The position numbers and the translations under genes were made by a program. Positions 43,906 through 52,756 of a stretch of 64,000 nt of DNA are shown piece after piece. Source of the stretch: Myxococcota bacterium (lineage in GTDB: Bacteria > Myxococcota > XYA12-FULL-58-9 > JALHOP01); contig JALHOP010000018.1 of NCBI GenBank assembly GCA_022842935.1, positions 1 through 64,000 on the forward strand. The letters run 5' to 3'. The notes under the pieces are model-generated. The model was not told where the DNA came from. It did no database searches and worked only from the letters and a program-made list of their open reading frames with translations. How positions within the stretch are numbered: position 1 is the stretch's first letter; each line of letters opens with the position of its first letter.

Positions 43906-44435
43906 CGGACGTAGCAAGTAACGAAGTCGAAGCTCGCCTCGAGAAGCAACGCGTCGAAGCGCAGGCACGCTACCAGCGGAGCGCCGGCCAGGCTGCTCAC
44001 GCCGCGGAGAAGGACGTTCAGGAGCGCCGCGAGACCATCGAGCGCGCGCGTCGGCGGCTCGTGCCAGGTCTCACGCCGGACGAAGCGAACGCAGACCTCA
44101 CCGAGCTCAACGCACGCACCCCGCGCGAAGTCTCGGCGCTCGAGCTGCATACCGCGATGGGCCGAGGCGCCGAAGCGCGCGCGGAGTACGAGGCCGCTCT
44201 GGCACACGAGGCGGAGTGTGCGGAGGCAGTTCACAAGGCGGAGCTTATGGTCGCCGAATGCCCGCCGGGCGATCGAGTCGGCGCGACCGTACGGCTGTCG
44301 CAGGCACACACGACGCACGACAGCGCCGTCTACCGCGTTCGCACCGCCGGCGCGCAGCTCGAGCAGGCAAAGCAGCAGCTGCGCGTTGCCCGCGACAACG
44401 ACGCGAAGGCCCTCGCCGCTATCGCGAACAAATAG
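43902..44435 (+). CDS. Coiled-coil hypothetical protein
   Basis: A 177-residue helical protein with strong SD (aaggaga). Two long charged helices (EVEARLEKQRVEAQARYQRS; AGAQLEQAKQQLRVARDNDA). No signal peptide. It could be a scaffold-like or structural accessory protein of the element; this is a guess from shape and position. Confidence 0.65.
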   Translation: MTDVASNEVEARLEKQRVEAQARYQRSAGQAAHAAEKDVQERRETIERARRRLVPGLTPDEANADLTELNARTPREVSALELHTAMGRGAEARAEYEAALAHEAECAEAVHKAELMVAECPPGDRVGATVRLSQAHTTHDSAVYRVRTAGAQLEQAKQQLRVARDNDAKALAAIANK

Positions 44436-44503
44436 TCTTTTCGGGCGCGTCGCCTTCGTCATGGTGACGGGGGCGTCGCATCCGAACCCAGGGAACGGAG
44501 CAG

Positions 44504-44701
44504 ATGCAGATGACACGGAATCTCGACGACGGTCAGCGCGCAGCGAACAAAGTGATGGGTATCAACGACGATGCCTTCAAGGTCATGGAACAAGTCCGCG
44601 GCGCCCTCAGCAACGGAAGCTTCATCTTGAAGGACGGCACCACCGTCACCTCGGCGGAGCTCCGCGCGATGATCGAGGAAGCGCGACGGCGCGGCTCGTG
44701 A
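44504..44701 (+). CDS. Small hypothetical protein
   Basis: A 65-residue protein (MQMTRNLDDGQRAANKVMGI; GTTVTSAELRAMIEEARRRG). An alternative start is two codons in. No family recognised. Confidence 0.55.
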   Translation: MQMTRNLDDGQRAANKVMGINDDAFKVMEQVRGALSNGSFILKDGTTVTSAELRAMIEEARRRGS

Positions 44702-44766
44702 GGCTCAAGCTCAGCGCTACCCGGCGCACTCAAAGCGAACCGACGAAACGCAACGAGGAGAATTCA

Positions 44767-44910
44767 ATGCCGTACCTTCCGACCAGACGAGAGCTCGCCA
44801 ACATCAGCGCCCACGTTAGCGCGCCAACCATTCGCATCGAGCGGGACCCGCGGCTGCAACGCATCCTGCCCGACCTCCGCGCTGCCGAGGTTGCGCTGTC
44901 GAAGACCTGA
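44767..44910 (+). CDS. 47-residue small protein
   Basis: ATG with a strong SD (gaggagaa) upstream. MPYLPTRRELANISAHVSAP, then IRIERDPRLQRILPDLRAAE. Too short for the usual gene finders; no family recognised. Confidence 0.45.
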   Translation: MPYLPTRRELANISAHVSAPTIRIERDPRLQRILPDLRAAEVALSKT

Positions 44911-45048
44911 GCCAAGGAACCGCGCGGCGTTTCGGCGTTGTCCGCTGAAGCGTCGCGCGGCTCGATGCTCGGCACAACAACAGAGAGATCGACAACCGAA
45001 GGGTAGCACAGCGGCACGACCGCGCGCACCCCACAGGAACGAACGAAC

Positions 45049-47256
45049 ATGCTCACGCTCCCAGCGGCACTCACAGCGGCGCTCCAGCAAGGGACGATCG
45101 ACGTCGTCCACTACGTGAAGATCCAGGTCAAGGGCGGCGGAACCTACGAAGCCTCGACGCGCAACTGGGCGGGCTACCTTCCAAGCATTGACGACGTCAC
45201 CCCGTTCTCGACGTCGGTGGACCCGATGACGCGTGAAAGCAAAGTCGGCAACTTCGCGATCACGTCGGCGCCTGACGGTTGGCTCCTCGACATCGCGTGC
45301 GCGAACCAGCTCAAGGGAGCTGAGATCACTGTTCTCTGGGGCGACATGTCAGCGGGCAGCGTCGCAGACCTCGCCCCAAAGTTCCTCGGTACGATCGAGA
45401 ACGTCCTACCCGACGCGGTCAGCAACACTGTGGTTCTGTCCTGCAAGGACTACCTCTCATCGATCCTGGACGTCGAAATCGTCGGGCGATGGCTGAACAT
45501 GCACCCGCTTGAGATCATCGAGCAGATTCTGACGACGCCGACCGCCGGCGGCGGACTAGGTATCGACGCATCGCGGATCGATCTCACGAGCCTGGACCCC
45601 GCGTCGCACGATGCGATCAGGCACTTCGTTGTGTCGCGCGGCACGATTTCCGACCTGTACAAAGACACGTCGGTATCGTCCCCGACCTCGGCGAAGCAGC
45701 TGATCGACGACTTGGCGAAGCTGATGGACGGGCAGCTCATGTGCCGCGAAGACGGTCTGATCCGCTTCCACCGCTTCGAGGCGGGTGCCGCTGTCGTCGA
45801 CAACTGGACAGACGACGACTTTATCGACCCGCCGCGCCTCGAAGACCTCGACGGCAATACGCGAAACCGCATTACGCTGGAGTTCAATCAGCTCTCGGAG
45901 GTGGGTGGCCTCAATCGCTACAACAACGAAGTGATCACGCCGACGGCGATGGTCTACCGGCGCACGAACGTCGATGCAGCCGATGACATTGCATCACCAA
46001 ACCAGACCCAGCGCATCATCGATGAGAACTTCACGACGCCGTGGATCGAGGGCGACGCGACGATCAGCGAGTACTACTTCGAGATCGGCGGCGACCAGGT
46101 CGCAAGGCCAGAGGGCATCCCCGCGAGCCTAGGGCCTGGCGATGAGTTCGGCCTCGATGGGGGGATGTTCCACGCGTTCTGCGGAACACGCGTGCCGAAC
46201 TTTACGACAGGCCTCGGACTCTTCGAGCCCACGCTGAAGCTCGATGATGATCACTGGGCATACATCCGCCTCAATCAGGAGATCATCGCGGTCGATCGGT
46301 GCGTCATCGACGGGCGCTTCGTTCTTCATGTCTTCGACTCGGAGTCGACGAGCACGGTCGTGGACCTAATCGGGTACGCGAAGAGCGCGCTCCCGGGCGG
46401 CGCAACCTTCCGCATTGCGCAGCGGGGATGCTTCGGCACCCCGATACAAGATCACGAAGGGCCTCCGGCGCGCGCTGACCTCGACTACCGCACCATGGGC
46501 ACCATCGCGCGAGACGTAACCATCCCGGTGTTCTTCGTGAATGCCAAGATCGCGCGCTTTGCGAGGGGGGCACCAAAAATAACGGTCAGCACGCCGCATA
46601 CGAAATACGCGGTGCAGGTAGGCGACATCGTCACCCTGACGACAACTGACGTGAAGTACTACGGCCGCTTGAGCGGACTCGACACCACCGACAAGTGGGA
46701 GATCGTCGGCAAGGAAGACAACATCTTCGCCGACGAGCCGCACATCAAGTGGACGCTCGTTAAAGCGTACGAGGGCGACGGGACCGCAGAGCCAATCGAC
46801 ACATACAACGACCGCATTGGGAGTCGGGACAACGACACGAGCTATCGCCGCAGGACCACCGACGCGACGAACGAGAACGTCCGTCAGCCGAAGTTCAACG
46901 GCGGCGAGATCGCCCACTCCGATACGCTCGAGATCGAAGTTGACGAGCACATCATGACGAGCGGCAGCGGTGGCCGCTACGTCCCCGCCCGCACAATCCC
47001 GGTTGAGGCCGACAAGGACACCTACGTCTATCGCAACGAGCTGACCAACACGATCAACACCGTGGCGGTCGACCACGGTGATCCCGAACCGGCGGTGCCG
47101 CCCGGAAACGCGCGGATCGCGACCGTCATCGCGGATGGTACTGACGTCACGGGGATCCAGGATAGCCGCAACATCAATGAGCCCGTGACCAACGATGCGG
47201 TGACGTCGTTGGCCAACCGCGGGCTTCAGCCGAACCGCGCGTTTGGAGGGAGATAG
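45049..47256 (+). CDS. Tail hub/baseplate-like protein
   Basis: A 735-residue protein, the largest of the element. The N-terminal ~130 residues resemble the start of siphovirus tail-tip/hub proteins (alternating beta strands, LKGAEITVLWGDMSAGS). Residues ~500-560 have the hub pattern VQVGDIVTLTTTDVKYYGRL then DTTDKWEIVGKED. The C-terminal region is repeat-poor and beta-rich. No membrane helix. If the assignment is right, it is the only virion-structure gene type here besides the fibre-like one. Assigned by pattern only; 138 bp of non-coding DNA lie upstream. Confidence 0.5.
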   Translation: MLTLPAALTAALQQGTIDVVHYVKIQVKGGGTYEASTRNWAGYLPSIDDVTPFSTSVDPMTRESKVGNFAITSAPDGWLLDIACANQLKGAEITVLWGDMSAGSVADLAPKFLGTIENVLPDAVSNTVVLSCKDYLSSILDVEIVGRWLNMHPLEIIEQILTTPTAGGGLGIDASRIDLTSLDPASHDAIRHFVVSRGTISDLYKDTSVSSPTSAKQLIDDLAKLMDGQLMCREDGLIRFHRFEAGAAVVDNWTDDDFIDPPRLEDLDGNTRNRITLEFNQLSEVGGLNRYNNEVITPTAMVYRRTNVDAADDIASPNQTQRIIDENFTTPWIEGDATISEYYFEIGGDQVARPEGIPASLGPGDEFGLDGGMFHAFCGTRVPNFTTGLGLFEPTLKLDDDHWAYIRLNQEIIAVDRCVIDGRFVLHVFDSESTSTVVDLIGYAKSALPGGATFRIAQRGCFGTPIQDHEGPPARADLDYRTMGTIARDVTIPVFFVNAKIARFARGAPKITVSTPHTKYAVQVGDIVTLTTTDVKYYGRLSGLDTTDKWEIVGKEDNIFADEPHIKWTLVKAYEGDGTAEPIDTYNDRIGSRDNDTSYRRRTTDATNENVRQPKFNGGEIAHSDTLEIEVDEHIMTSGSGGRYVPARTIPVEADKDTYVYRNELTNTINTVAVDHGDPEPAVPPGNARIATVIADGTDVTGIQDSRNINEPVTNDAVTSLANRGLQPNRAFGGR

Positions 47257-47258
47257 CC

Positions 47259-48188
47259 ATGCCGCAACTTAGACCACCGCCGGGCTGGCGTGCGGCCGAC
47301 CCCGCAACACCGAACACACCCACGACGTGGTGGGGCACGAAGATCGACACCGACGAGAACGTCGCCAAGACCGGCTGGCGTAGCGTCGTCTTCTACCCGG
47401 ACACATCGGGAACCTACTACCTCATTTCAGACAAGCTGATCCCGGTGGACCCTGGCCAGCGCCTTCTCGCCAGGTCGACGTTCCTCAACGACGACATGGA
47501 TGTAGCAGAGTCGCTGTTCATCACCGGCGTCGCTCTTTACGAGGCCGATGGCGACTACATCGGCATCGCGAAAACGGACAACTACGGCATGGCGATCGAC
47601 GCCGCGATCGCCGCAGCGACAAACAACAAGTGGATGAACATGACCGCCCACGCGAACGTCAACGACTTCGCGAACGCGGTCTACGCGCGCACGGTCATCG
47701 GTGTTGCCCACACGGGGGGCGACACGAACACGATCTGGGTCGACAGCGCGGACATCGTCATCGAGCCGCCGTTGCAGATCATGACGCGAGAGGCGTCGGC
47801 CTCGTTCGGTGCGGGTGGAACCCAGGAGATCGGACTCACCGCCGCCCTCATTAACGCCGATGGGTTCTTCATCGCGAGCTCGGGCTTCGCTGTCTGCCTC
47901 GTTGGTGGAACCTACGTCATGACAGGGCAGGTCGAGGTCACCCTCGCAGACGCTATTTCGGCGCACGCCATTTTGCGCAAGGGCGTCTATACGGCGGGGT
48001 CTCCCACGTTCACGACGTTCGCGCGCGGCGACGAACTCCATTTCCGCACAGGAAACCTCTCCCGCTGGGCGTCTGTCACCGGGGTCGAGCGCTTCAACCC
48101 CGGCGACATCTTGATTCTCGGCCTCTCCACAACTGGCTCCGGGTCGCTCGCGGACGCCAAGCTCAGCGCGGTGCGGGTGGGCGCATGA
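47259..48188 (+). CDS. Fibre-like/C1q-like appendage protein
   Basis: A 309-residue protein directly after the hub-like gene. Residues ~35-165 look like a carbohydrate-binding beta sandwich (GWRSVVFYPDTSGTYYLISD; ALYEADGDYIGIAKTDNYG). Residues ~170-309 resemble a C1q/TNF-type jelly roll (EASASFGAGGTQEIGLTAAL; GGTYVMTGQVEVTLADAISA; PGDILILGLSTTGSGSLADA), as in phage fibre tips. The start follows the upstream stop after 2 bp. Confidence 0.5.
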   Translation: MPQLRPPPGWRAADPATPNTPTTWWGTKIDTDENVAKTGWRSVVFYPDTSGTYYLISDKLIPVDPGQRLLARSTFLNDDMDVAESLFITGVALYEADGDYIGIAKTDNYGMAIDAAIAAATNNKWMNMTAHANVNDFANAVYARTVIGVAHTGGDTNTIWVDSADIVIEPPLQIMTREASASFGAGGTQEIGLTAALINADGFFIASSGFAVCLVGGTYVMTGQVEVTLADAISAHAILRKGVYTAGSPTFTTFARGDELHFRTGNLSRWASVTGVERFNPGDILILGLSTTGSGSLADAKLSAVRVGA

Positions 48189-48427
48189 ACACGCAGGACA
48201 AACCGGCTTTCTTCGAGGCCTACGGCGACGGGTTCTCAGCGGCAATCGTCGTCAAGGCAACATCCACCAGCGCGCTCGCACTCAGGCGCCTTGCGGCGAG
48301 CGGCAAGGCCTCTCGTTTCTCGATGCCATATGGCGGAAATCTCGCATTCCACCCCGCGGCACAGGTGAGGGAGATCTCCGAAGAGCGGTATCGAGAGCTC
48401 ATCGCCGACACCAAGGGTCTCAACTGA
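48185..48427 (+). CDS. Small hypothetical protein
   Basis: An 80-residue protein overlapping the fibre-like gene by 4 bp (ATGA). MNTQDKPAFFEAYGDGFSAA; ends with a helix SEERYRELIADTKGLN. Possibly a tail assembly or chaperone protein by position. No family recognised. Confidence 0.6.
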   Translation: MNTQDKPAFFEAYGDGFSAAIVVKATSTSALALRRLAASGKASRFSMPYGGNLAFHPAAQVREISEERYRELIADTKGLN

Positions 48428-48431
48428 GGAG

Positions 48432-48638
48432 TCACCCGTCGCACGCACACCCTGGCGGCTGGTGACATTCGTAGTCCCGAGAGATGCACGAATCCCCGCA
48501 CGCCTTGCCTTGTCTGCAAACGCGGCAGCAGGCGGCGGGCGCGACGCTGGGCTCGTCGACCTCAAAGCACGCATTAGCGGACTGGGCATCTAGCGAGCTG
48601 CTACCCAAAAGAAAACTCAGGACAAGACCCAGCATCAT
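48432..48638 (-). CDS. Small secreted Cys-rich protein
   Basis: A 68-residue protein with a signal peptide (MMLGLVLSFLLGSSSLDAQS). The mature part contains eight cysteines in CCRVCRQGKACGDSCISRDY followed by ECHQPPGCACDG. This C-C-x-x-C-x-x-G-x-x-C-G-x-S-C-I-S pattern is familiar from many uncharacterised bacterial exported proteins. It stands alone, antisense to the structural genes: a cargo gene. Confidence 0.7.
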   Translation of the reverse strand: MMLGLVLSFLLGSSSLDAQSANACFEVDEPSVAPAACCRVCRQGKACGDSCISRDYECHQPPGCACDG

Positions 48639-48820
48639 CGAAACGACTCCGCTCTCCCCGGTGAGGAGCGTAGCTGGTCGGCGTTAGCTGTCGAGCACGG
48701 CGGATTCAGTTAACGGCAGACGCAGTCGGGCACGGCGCGGAAACGAAGCTTGCCCGCCAGGCCGGTTGTCCACCACTGTGGAGCGTCGTCTGACCCGTTC
48801 GTCGTCGGCAATGAGGCCCC

Positions 48821-49447
48821 ATGGAAGAACTTCAGGCTTACGCTCTCGCTCTGGAAATCGTCGAGAAGACTCGCGACTCCTACGAGGCCGCGTGGACGCA
48901 TCTCGTTTGGCTGCTCTCCATTCTGGGCTTCGTGGTTGGCATCGCCTTCCCTACGATGCTCGAGATACTGCGGCGCGTGTCCACGAAGGCGGACATCGAG
49001 AAGGCGAAGGCTGAGGTCAGGCAAGAGGCTTTCGGGGCGACGATGAAAGCGCTGGAAGAAGGGATGAAGCAGTTTGGCGAGGTGAATCGCGAGATACAGA
49101 AGTTCGTGTTCGAACAGAACGATCGCATTTCGTATCGCCTCTACTTGCTGGAGAACGAACCGCAGCTCGCCGCAAGCGTAGCGCTCAACATGCTCAAGAG
49201 GCGCGAGCCTCCGAAGGATTCGCGAGAAGCAGAGGGCGCCCTGCGGGAGCTTGGGGAGGCCCTACGACGCTCCGCTCCTGGTGGGTATCTGTCGTGGCTG
49301 CACGCCGGAGACTTCATCGCTGAAGTCAGAAAAACGCTCGGGTCGCCGCCGTACGCCGGCCCGGTTGCGAACCTCATCCTCCAGGAACTCGATCGCATCA
49401 CGAAGCCCAGCTACGTGACGAAGCAGGAGCCCTCGGGGGGAGGGTAG
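48821..49447 (+). CDS. Membrane-anchored coiled-coil protein
   Basis: A 208-residue protein. Membrane helix at ~27-50 (LVWLLSILGFVVGIAFPTML), then a coiled coil (ADIEKAKAEVRQEAFGATMK) and a helical C-terminal domain. It could be an inner-membrane sensor or a cargo protein. Family unknown. Confidence 0.65.
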   Translation: MEELQAYALALEIVEKTRDSYEAAWTHLVWLLSILGFVVGIAFPTMLEILRRVSTKADIEKAKAEVRQEAFGATMKALEEGMKQFGEVNREIQKFVFEQNDRISYRLYLLENEPQLAASVALNMLKRREPPKDSREAEGALRELGEALRRSAPGGYLSWLHAGDFIAEVRKTLGSPPYAGPVANLILQELDRITKPSYVTKQEPSGGG

Positions 49448-49456
49448 GCGCCGCTG

Positions 49457-49843
49457 TCAGCGGCTACGATGGTGCGCGCGTTTGCCAGCGTTCTTGTTCA
49501 CCCACGTCCGCCCCTCGCGCCCGAGCTGGGCCCATTCGTGCTCAAGCTGCTCCTGGAGGACCTCGACCTCGGCGGCGACGTTCGGCTGACCCTCGAGCTC
49601 GGCCAGGCGCTGGCGTAGCTCGAGGCACTTTTGGGCGCGCGTGTCCTGCGCCTGCTGCTGTACCGACAGCGGCGTTTCCTTCGCGTCGCGCTCGAGGCGC
49701 TCGTATTCGGCGCGGAGCTCACCCAGACGCACGAACGCGCGTTGCTTGTCGTCGGCGGAGGCGCTGGGGTCGCCCTGGAGGTGGCGAGCGCGCTCCTCGG
49801 CTTTCACGATCAGATCGGCGAGCTCGGGGCGGCGGTCGGTCAT
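49457..49843 (-). CDS. Coiled-coil protein
   Basis: A 128-residue helical protein (LADLIVKAEERARHLQGDPS; ELRAEYERLERDAKETPLSV; EVEVLQEQLEHEWAQLGREG). Start overlaps the stop of 49840-50112 on the same strand (ATGA). Function unknown. Confidence 0.65.
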   Translation of the reverse strand: MTDRRPELADLIVKAEERARHLQGDPSASADDKQRAFVRLGELRAEYERLERDAKETPLSVQQQAQDTRAQKCLELRQRLAELEGQPNVAAEVEVLQEQLEHEWAQLGREGRTWVNKNAGKRAHHRSR

Positions 49844-50112
49844 TCGCCCGGAAAGCGGTGCGTGTAGTGCACGATGAGGCCCTCGTCGACCAGCTTGTCT
49901 CGCTCCGCGAGGACCGCCTCGACATCCTTTGGGAGTGCATCAAGGGTCGCGTGCATCCCATGCGCGATGTTGTTGGGGTCGCTTGGCATGACCTGGACCG
50001 CTCCGGCCTTCGTCAGTCGTGCAACCGCTTCCGGCCAACGCTTTACGTCGGCGACTCTTATGCCCCAGGTAGCCATTCCGGTGACCTCAGCCGAAGCGAG
50101 AGTGCTCGTCAA
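49840..50112 (-). CDS. Small hypothetical protein
   Basis: A 90-residue protein (GMATWGIRVADVKRWPEAVA; IAHGMHATLDALPKDVEAVL). Mixed alpha/beta, no signal. First gene of a two-gene minus-strand unit with 49457-49843. Its start may be one of the internal Met codons (MATWGIRV). Confidence 0.6.
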   Translation of the reverse strand: MTSTLASAEVTGMATWGIRVADVKRWPEAVARLTKAGAVQVMPSDPNNIAHGMHATLDALPKDVEAVLAERDKLVDEGLIVHYTHRFPGE

Positions 50113-50170
50113 GGCATGCCCGGCGACAGCCCAGCGGTGAACTGTCGGGCCGGCGTGTTAACGGGCCGTC

Positions 50171-50662
50171 ATGCTCACCAAGGTCGTTCTGCCGCTGCTC
50201 TTGCTGGCAACCGGTCTGTGCCTGACCATCGCCGAACATGACGGGCTCTTTCCGAACGAAGACCGACTCACGTTCGTTCTCGAACTGAGGGCGACCTACC
50301 GCGCTACCGCCGACACCGTGGGCGCCAAAGAGTTCATCGAGCGGTTCTATACCCCGAAGCGAGGCCGGCCTGCCGCCGCGCCACAGCGCTTCGCTTTGTC
50401 GGGAACCGTGGTGGGCGATGTCGTGCACGGCACTGCGGTGCTCGCGGACGGAGCACCACTGTGTACAATGGCGGACGTTGAGGCGTGGGCTCACGAGTCG
50501 CCGGATTGGATCTTCCGGCTAGGCGTCGCGCTTGCATTGATCGGCGGCGCGCTCGGCCCGGTGGAAGAGCTGCGCGCTGCGGTACGGTCACGGATTCGAG
50601 CGCGGCGTCGTGACGACGTGGGGTCCGCACCAGCTTCCCCGGAGGGTGTCGCGACGGGGTGA
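50171..50662 (+). CDS. Two-helix membrane protein
   Basis: A 163-residue protein. N-terminal helix VVLPLLLLATGLCLTIAEHD and a second one at ~120-140 (FRLGVALALIGGALGPVEEL), with an Arg-rich cytoplasmic tail. The loop between is probably periplasmic. Unknown family. It precedes the HEPN pair on the same strand by 51 bp and might be part of that cargo. Confidence 0.6.
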   Translation: MLTKVVLPLLLLATGLCLTIAEHDGLFPNEDRLTFVLELRATYRATADTVGAKEFIERFYTPKRGRPAAAPQRFALSGTVVGDVVHGTAVLADGAPLCTMADVEAWAHESPDWIFRLGVALALIGGALGPVEELRAAVRSRIRARRRDDVGSAPASPEGVATG

Positions 50663-50713
50663 CCCGACTCCATCGACCAGCAGAGCGCGCGGGTGCTTTC
50701 CTAGGGTCAGTGA

Positions 50714-51496
50714 ATGGCAATCAACTACGAAATGCGTCTCCTGAAGTGGATCCATCCGCACGGCGCCGAGTTCCATGAGCTGCACAAGAAGCTGATTCTC
50801 GAGCTGCACGCGGACCCGAATGTCGACAATTCCGAGCTGCGCGAGGAAGACGCGCGCGTCGCGATCTGGCGCCTGATTTCCAGGGGCTTGGTGGTCCTGA
50901 ACACGGACTATCAGTCTCACTACAATTGGACCGTCTTTCCGTCGAGCTCGGGGCGGGCACTGCTGGATGGACTCACGCAAGATCCGGAGGATCCGCTAGG
51001 CTACCTCGAAGGTGTACGACGAGCGGTGCCGGACCTCTCGAGTGACGTCGTCGGCTATCTGCGAGAAGCCGCGATGGCGTACAGCCACGCGCTCTACACG
51101 GCCGCTGCAGTCATGACCGGCGTTGCGATGGAAGCCGCAGTGAAAGATGTTACGGCTCCGTTTGTTCGTTGGCTCAAGTTGCACCTTCCGAAAGCGCGTC
51201 TCATCAAGTCCCACGAGGAGGAGCGCACCAGCTACGAGAGTAAGCTCGCGGACTTTCGCAAAGCGCTCGAGGAAGTCCGCACTCAACTGCCTCACCCGAT
51301 CGACAAGAGCCTGGACATCCAGCTCGGCGCGTCAGCCGACATTATACGGCTGACTCGAAACGACGCCGGGCACCCGAACGGAGTCACGATTCCCCGAGCC
51401 GACTGCATGAACGTGCTTCTGATCGCATCAACGGCCTTGACCCATCTCTACGGCTTGAAACGGTTCTGCTATCAGTCGGCGGCAAGCTCGGAGTGA
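50714..51496 (+). CDS. HEPN-domain protein 1 (RNDAGH motif)
   Basis: A 260-residue protein. Residues ~1-95 look like a winged helix (LKWIHPHGAEFHELHKKLIL; RVAIWRLISRGLVVLNTDYQ). Residues ~115-250 are helical and end in the HEPN signature RLTRNDAGHPNG (R215-x4-H220, with Asn after Arg), preceded by AMAYSHALYTAAAVMTGVAM. R-x4-6-H with a polar second residue is the catalytic site of HEPN RNases. The next gene begins 3 bp after its stop and also has a HEPN motif. Role as an RNA-cleaving toxin or defence effector is inferred. Confidence 0.7.
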   Translation: MAINYEMRLLKWIHPHGAEFHELHKKLILELHADPNVDNSELREEDARVAIWRLISRGLVVLNTDYQSHYNWTVFPSSSGRALLDGLTQDPEDPLGYLEGVRRAVPDLSSDVVGYLREAAMAYSHALYTAAAVMTGVAMEAAVKDVTAPFVRWLKLHLPKARLIKSHEEERTSYESKLADFRKALEEVRTQLPHPIDKSLDIQLGASADIIRLTRNDAGHPNGVTIPRADCMNVLLIASTALTHLYGLKRFCYQSAASSE

Positions 51497-51499
51497 GAC

Positions 51500-52687
51500 G
51501 TGCGAGATCTCGACGCGGCGGCGTGGCTGCCAGCAATAGCGGACTCGGACCCATCGGCACTCCAGGCGTTGTCGGAGGCCGAGGTCACCCTGCTCGAAGC
51601 GCGTAAGGCACCGCCTTTGTTCCTCAATGAGGGCATGGGTGCCGCTGCCGGCGTCCGACCTTCGGATTTGGTGCGCGTTCTTCGTGAAGTCTCGGCAACA
51701 CACGGCTCAGCCTATGCTCTCGATTGCTGGAACGAGATTCGTCGCGGACGTCGACCCGGCCGACTCGTTCTCCTTTTTAGCGGCATCGCCGTGGCCGCCG
51801 CTGTCGAGCTCGCGCCGGGCGTATCGCTTGTGCCGTTGTCTGCCCTTGACTCGGCGTACTTCACCCGAATGTACGGGCGACCACGCGGCCGTGTCACCAC
51901 GGTCAACGGAGCGACTGCAGATGCTGCCCTCGTGTCGACGCTGGAGATTGACTCGTTTGTGGTGTCGGAAGTCGCTCCCAAAGCCGAGACTGACTGCCTC
52001 GAGAAGCTGATGACGATGATGTCGCTGCTTGTCCTATGCTGGCCCGCTACCCCGGTCGCCGCCGGCTATTGGTGGGAGCCAGAGCGACCCTTTTCGCTCT
52101 CGGGCGTCGGGTACACGCTAGGTCATTCGGTCGACGTCCCTGCGAAATGGGAGCCCACGTTTCTAGGCGACGACGCCCTCGCCGACCTTCGGACGCTGTT
52201 GGGGCAATGGGAGCACGTCTCGCACGATGCTCGCGTGGCGTTCTCTGTACCGTTGACGAGACTAAGTCTTGCCGGCCGTCGCTACGGCTACGTTGACATG
52301 GCTATCGAACTCGGCATCGCGATGGAGAGTCTGTTGCTTGAAGACGACGACAAGGCCGAGCTGTCGTTTCGGCTCGCGGTGCATGCCGCTTGGTTGCTGG
52401 GAAAGGATCGCGACGAGCGCCGGGAGTTCTTCAAGATCTTCAGGTTCCTTTATGGCCTGCGGTCATCGGCGGTGCACCGTGGAGAGCTGAGGGGGCGATG
52501 CGATGCGCGGGAGAGCACGCCGCCCTTGTTTCGTGAGAAGTTCATGCACGAGGTGCTCAGCGAAGGGCGCCGCTTGCTCGTCCTGGTGGCGAAGGCTCGG
52601 ATCAGTAGCCCGGGGAAATTGGACGAGAAAATTTTCGGCGAGCCCGAGTTTCGTCGCGGTGAAGGGGCTGGCCCAAGTGCGTCGTGA
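51500..52687 (+). CDS. HEPN-domain protein 2 (ApeA-like, RSSAVH motif)
   Basis: A 395-residue protein with GTG start. The N-terminal ~260 residues are an unfamiliar alpha/beta part (RLVLLFSGIAVAAAVELAPG; YWWEPERPFSLSGVGYTLGH). Residues ~262-365 fit an ApeA-type HEPN domain: YVDMAIELGIAMESLLLEDD, SFRLAVHAAWLLGKDRDERR and FLYGLRSSAVHRGEL, giving R321-x4-H326. ApeA is an abortive-infection HEPN RNase. The large N-terminal part could be the sensor. Co-transcribed with HEPN protein 1. Confidence 0.72.
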   Translation: MRDLDAAAWLPAIADSDPSALQALSEAEVTLLEARKAPPLFLNEGMGAAAGVRPSDLVRVLREVSATHGSAYALDCWNEIRRGRRPGRLVLLFSGIAVAAAVELAPGVSLVPLSALDSAYFTRMYGRPRGRVTTVNGATADAALVSTLEIDSFVVSEVAPKAETDCLEKLMTMMSLLVLCWPATPVAAGYWWEPERPFSLSGVGYTLGHSVDVPAKWEPTFLGDDALADLRTLLGQWEHVSHDARVAFSVPLTRLSLAGRRYGYVDMAIELGIAMESLLLEDDDKAELSFRLAVHAAWLLGKDRDERREFFKIFRFLYGLRSSAVHRGELRGRCDARESTPPLFREKFMHEVLSEGRRLLVLVAKARISSPGKLDEKIFGEPEFRRGEGAGPSAS

Positions 52688-52694
52688 CCACTGC

Positions 52695-52751
52695 GACGTT
52701 ATATGCAAACTGATTTGTGTTGCACGGAAAGTTATGGGCTGGCATAACGTC
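52695..52751 (+). promoter_or_regulatory. Promoter/operator of RHH gene
   Basis: gacgttat (52695-52702) and ataacgtc (52744-52751) form a perfect 8-bp inverted repeat. A possible promoter ttgcac (52720-52725), 17 bp, cataac (52743-52748) puts the -10 in the right arm. An RHH dimer pair binding both arms would repress its own gene. Confidence 0.45.
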
Positions 52752-52756
52752 GAGCC

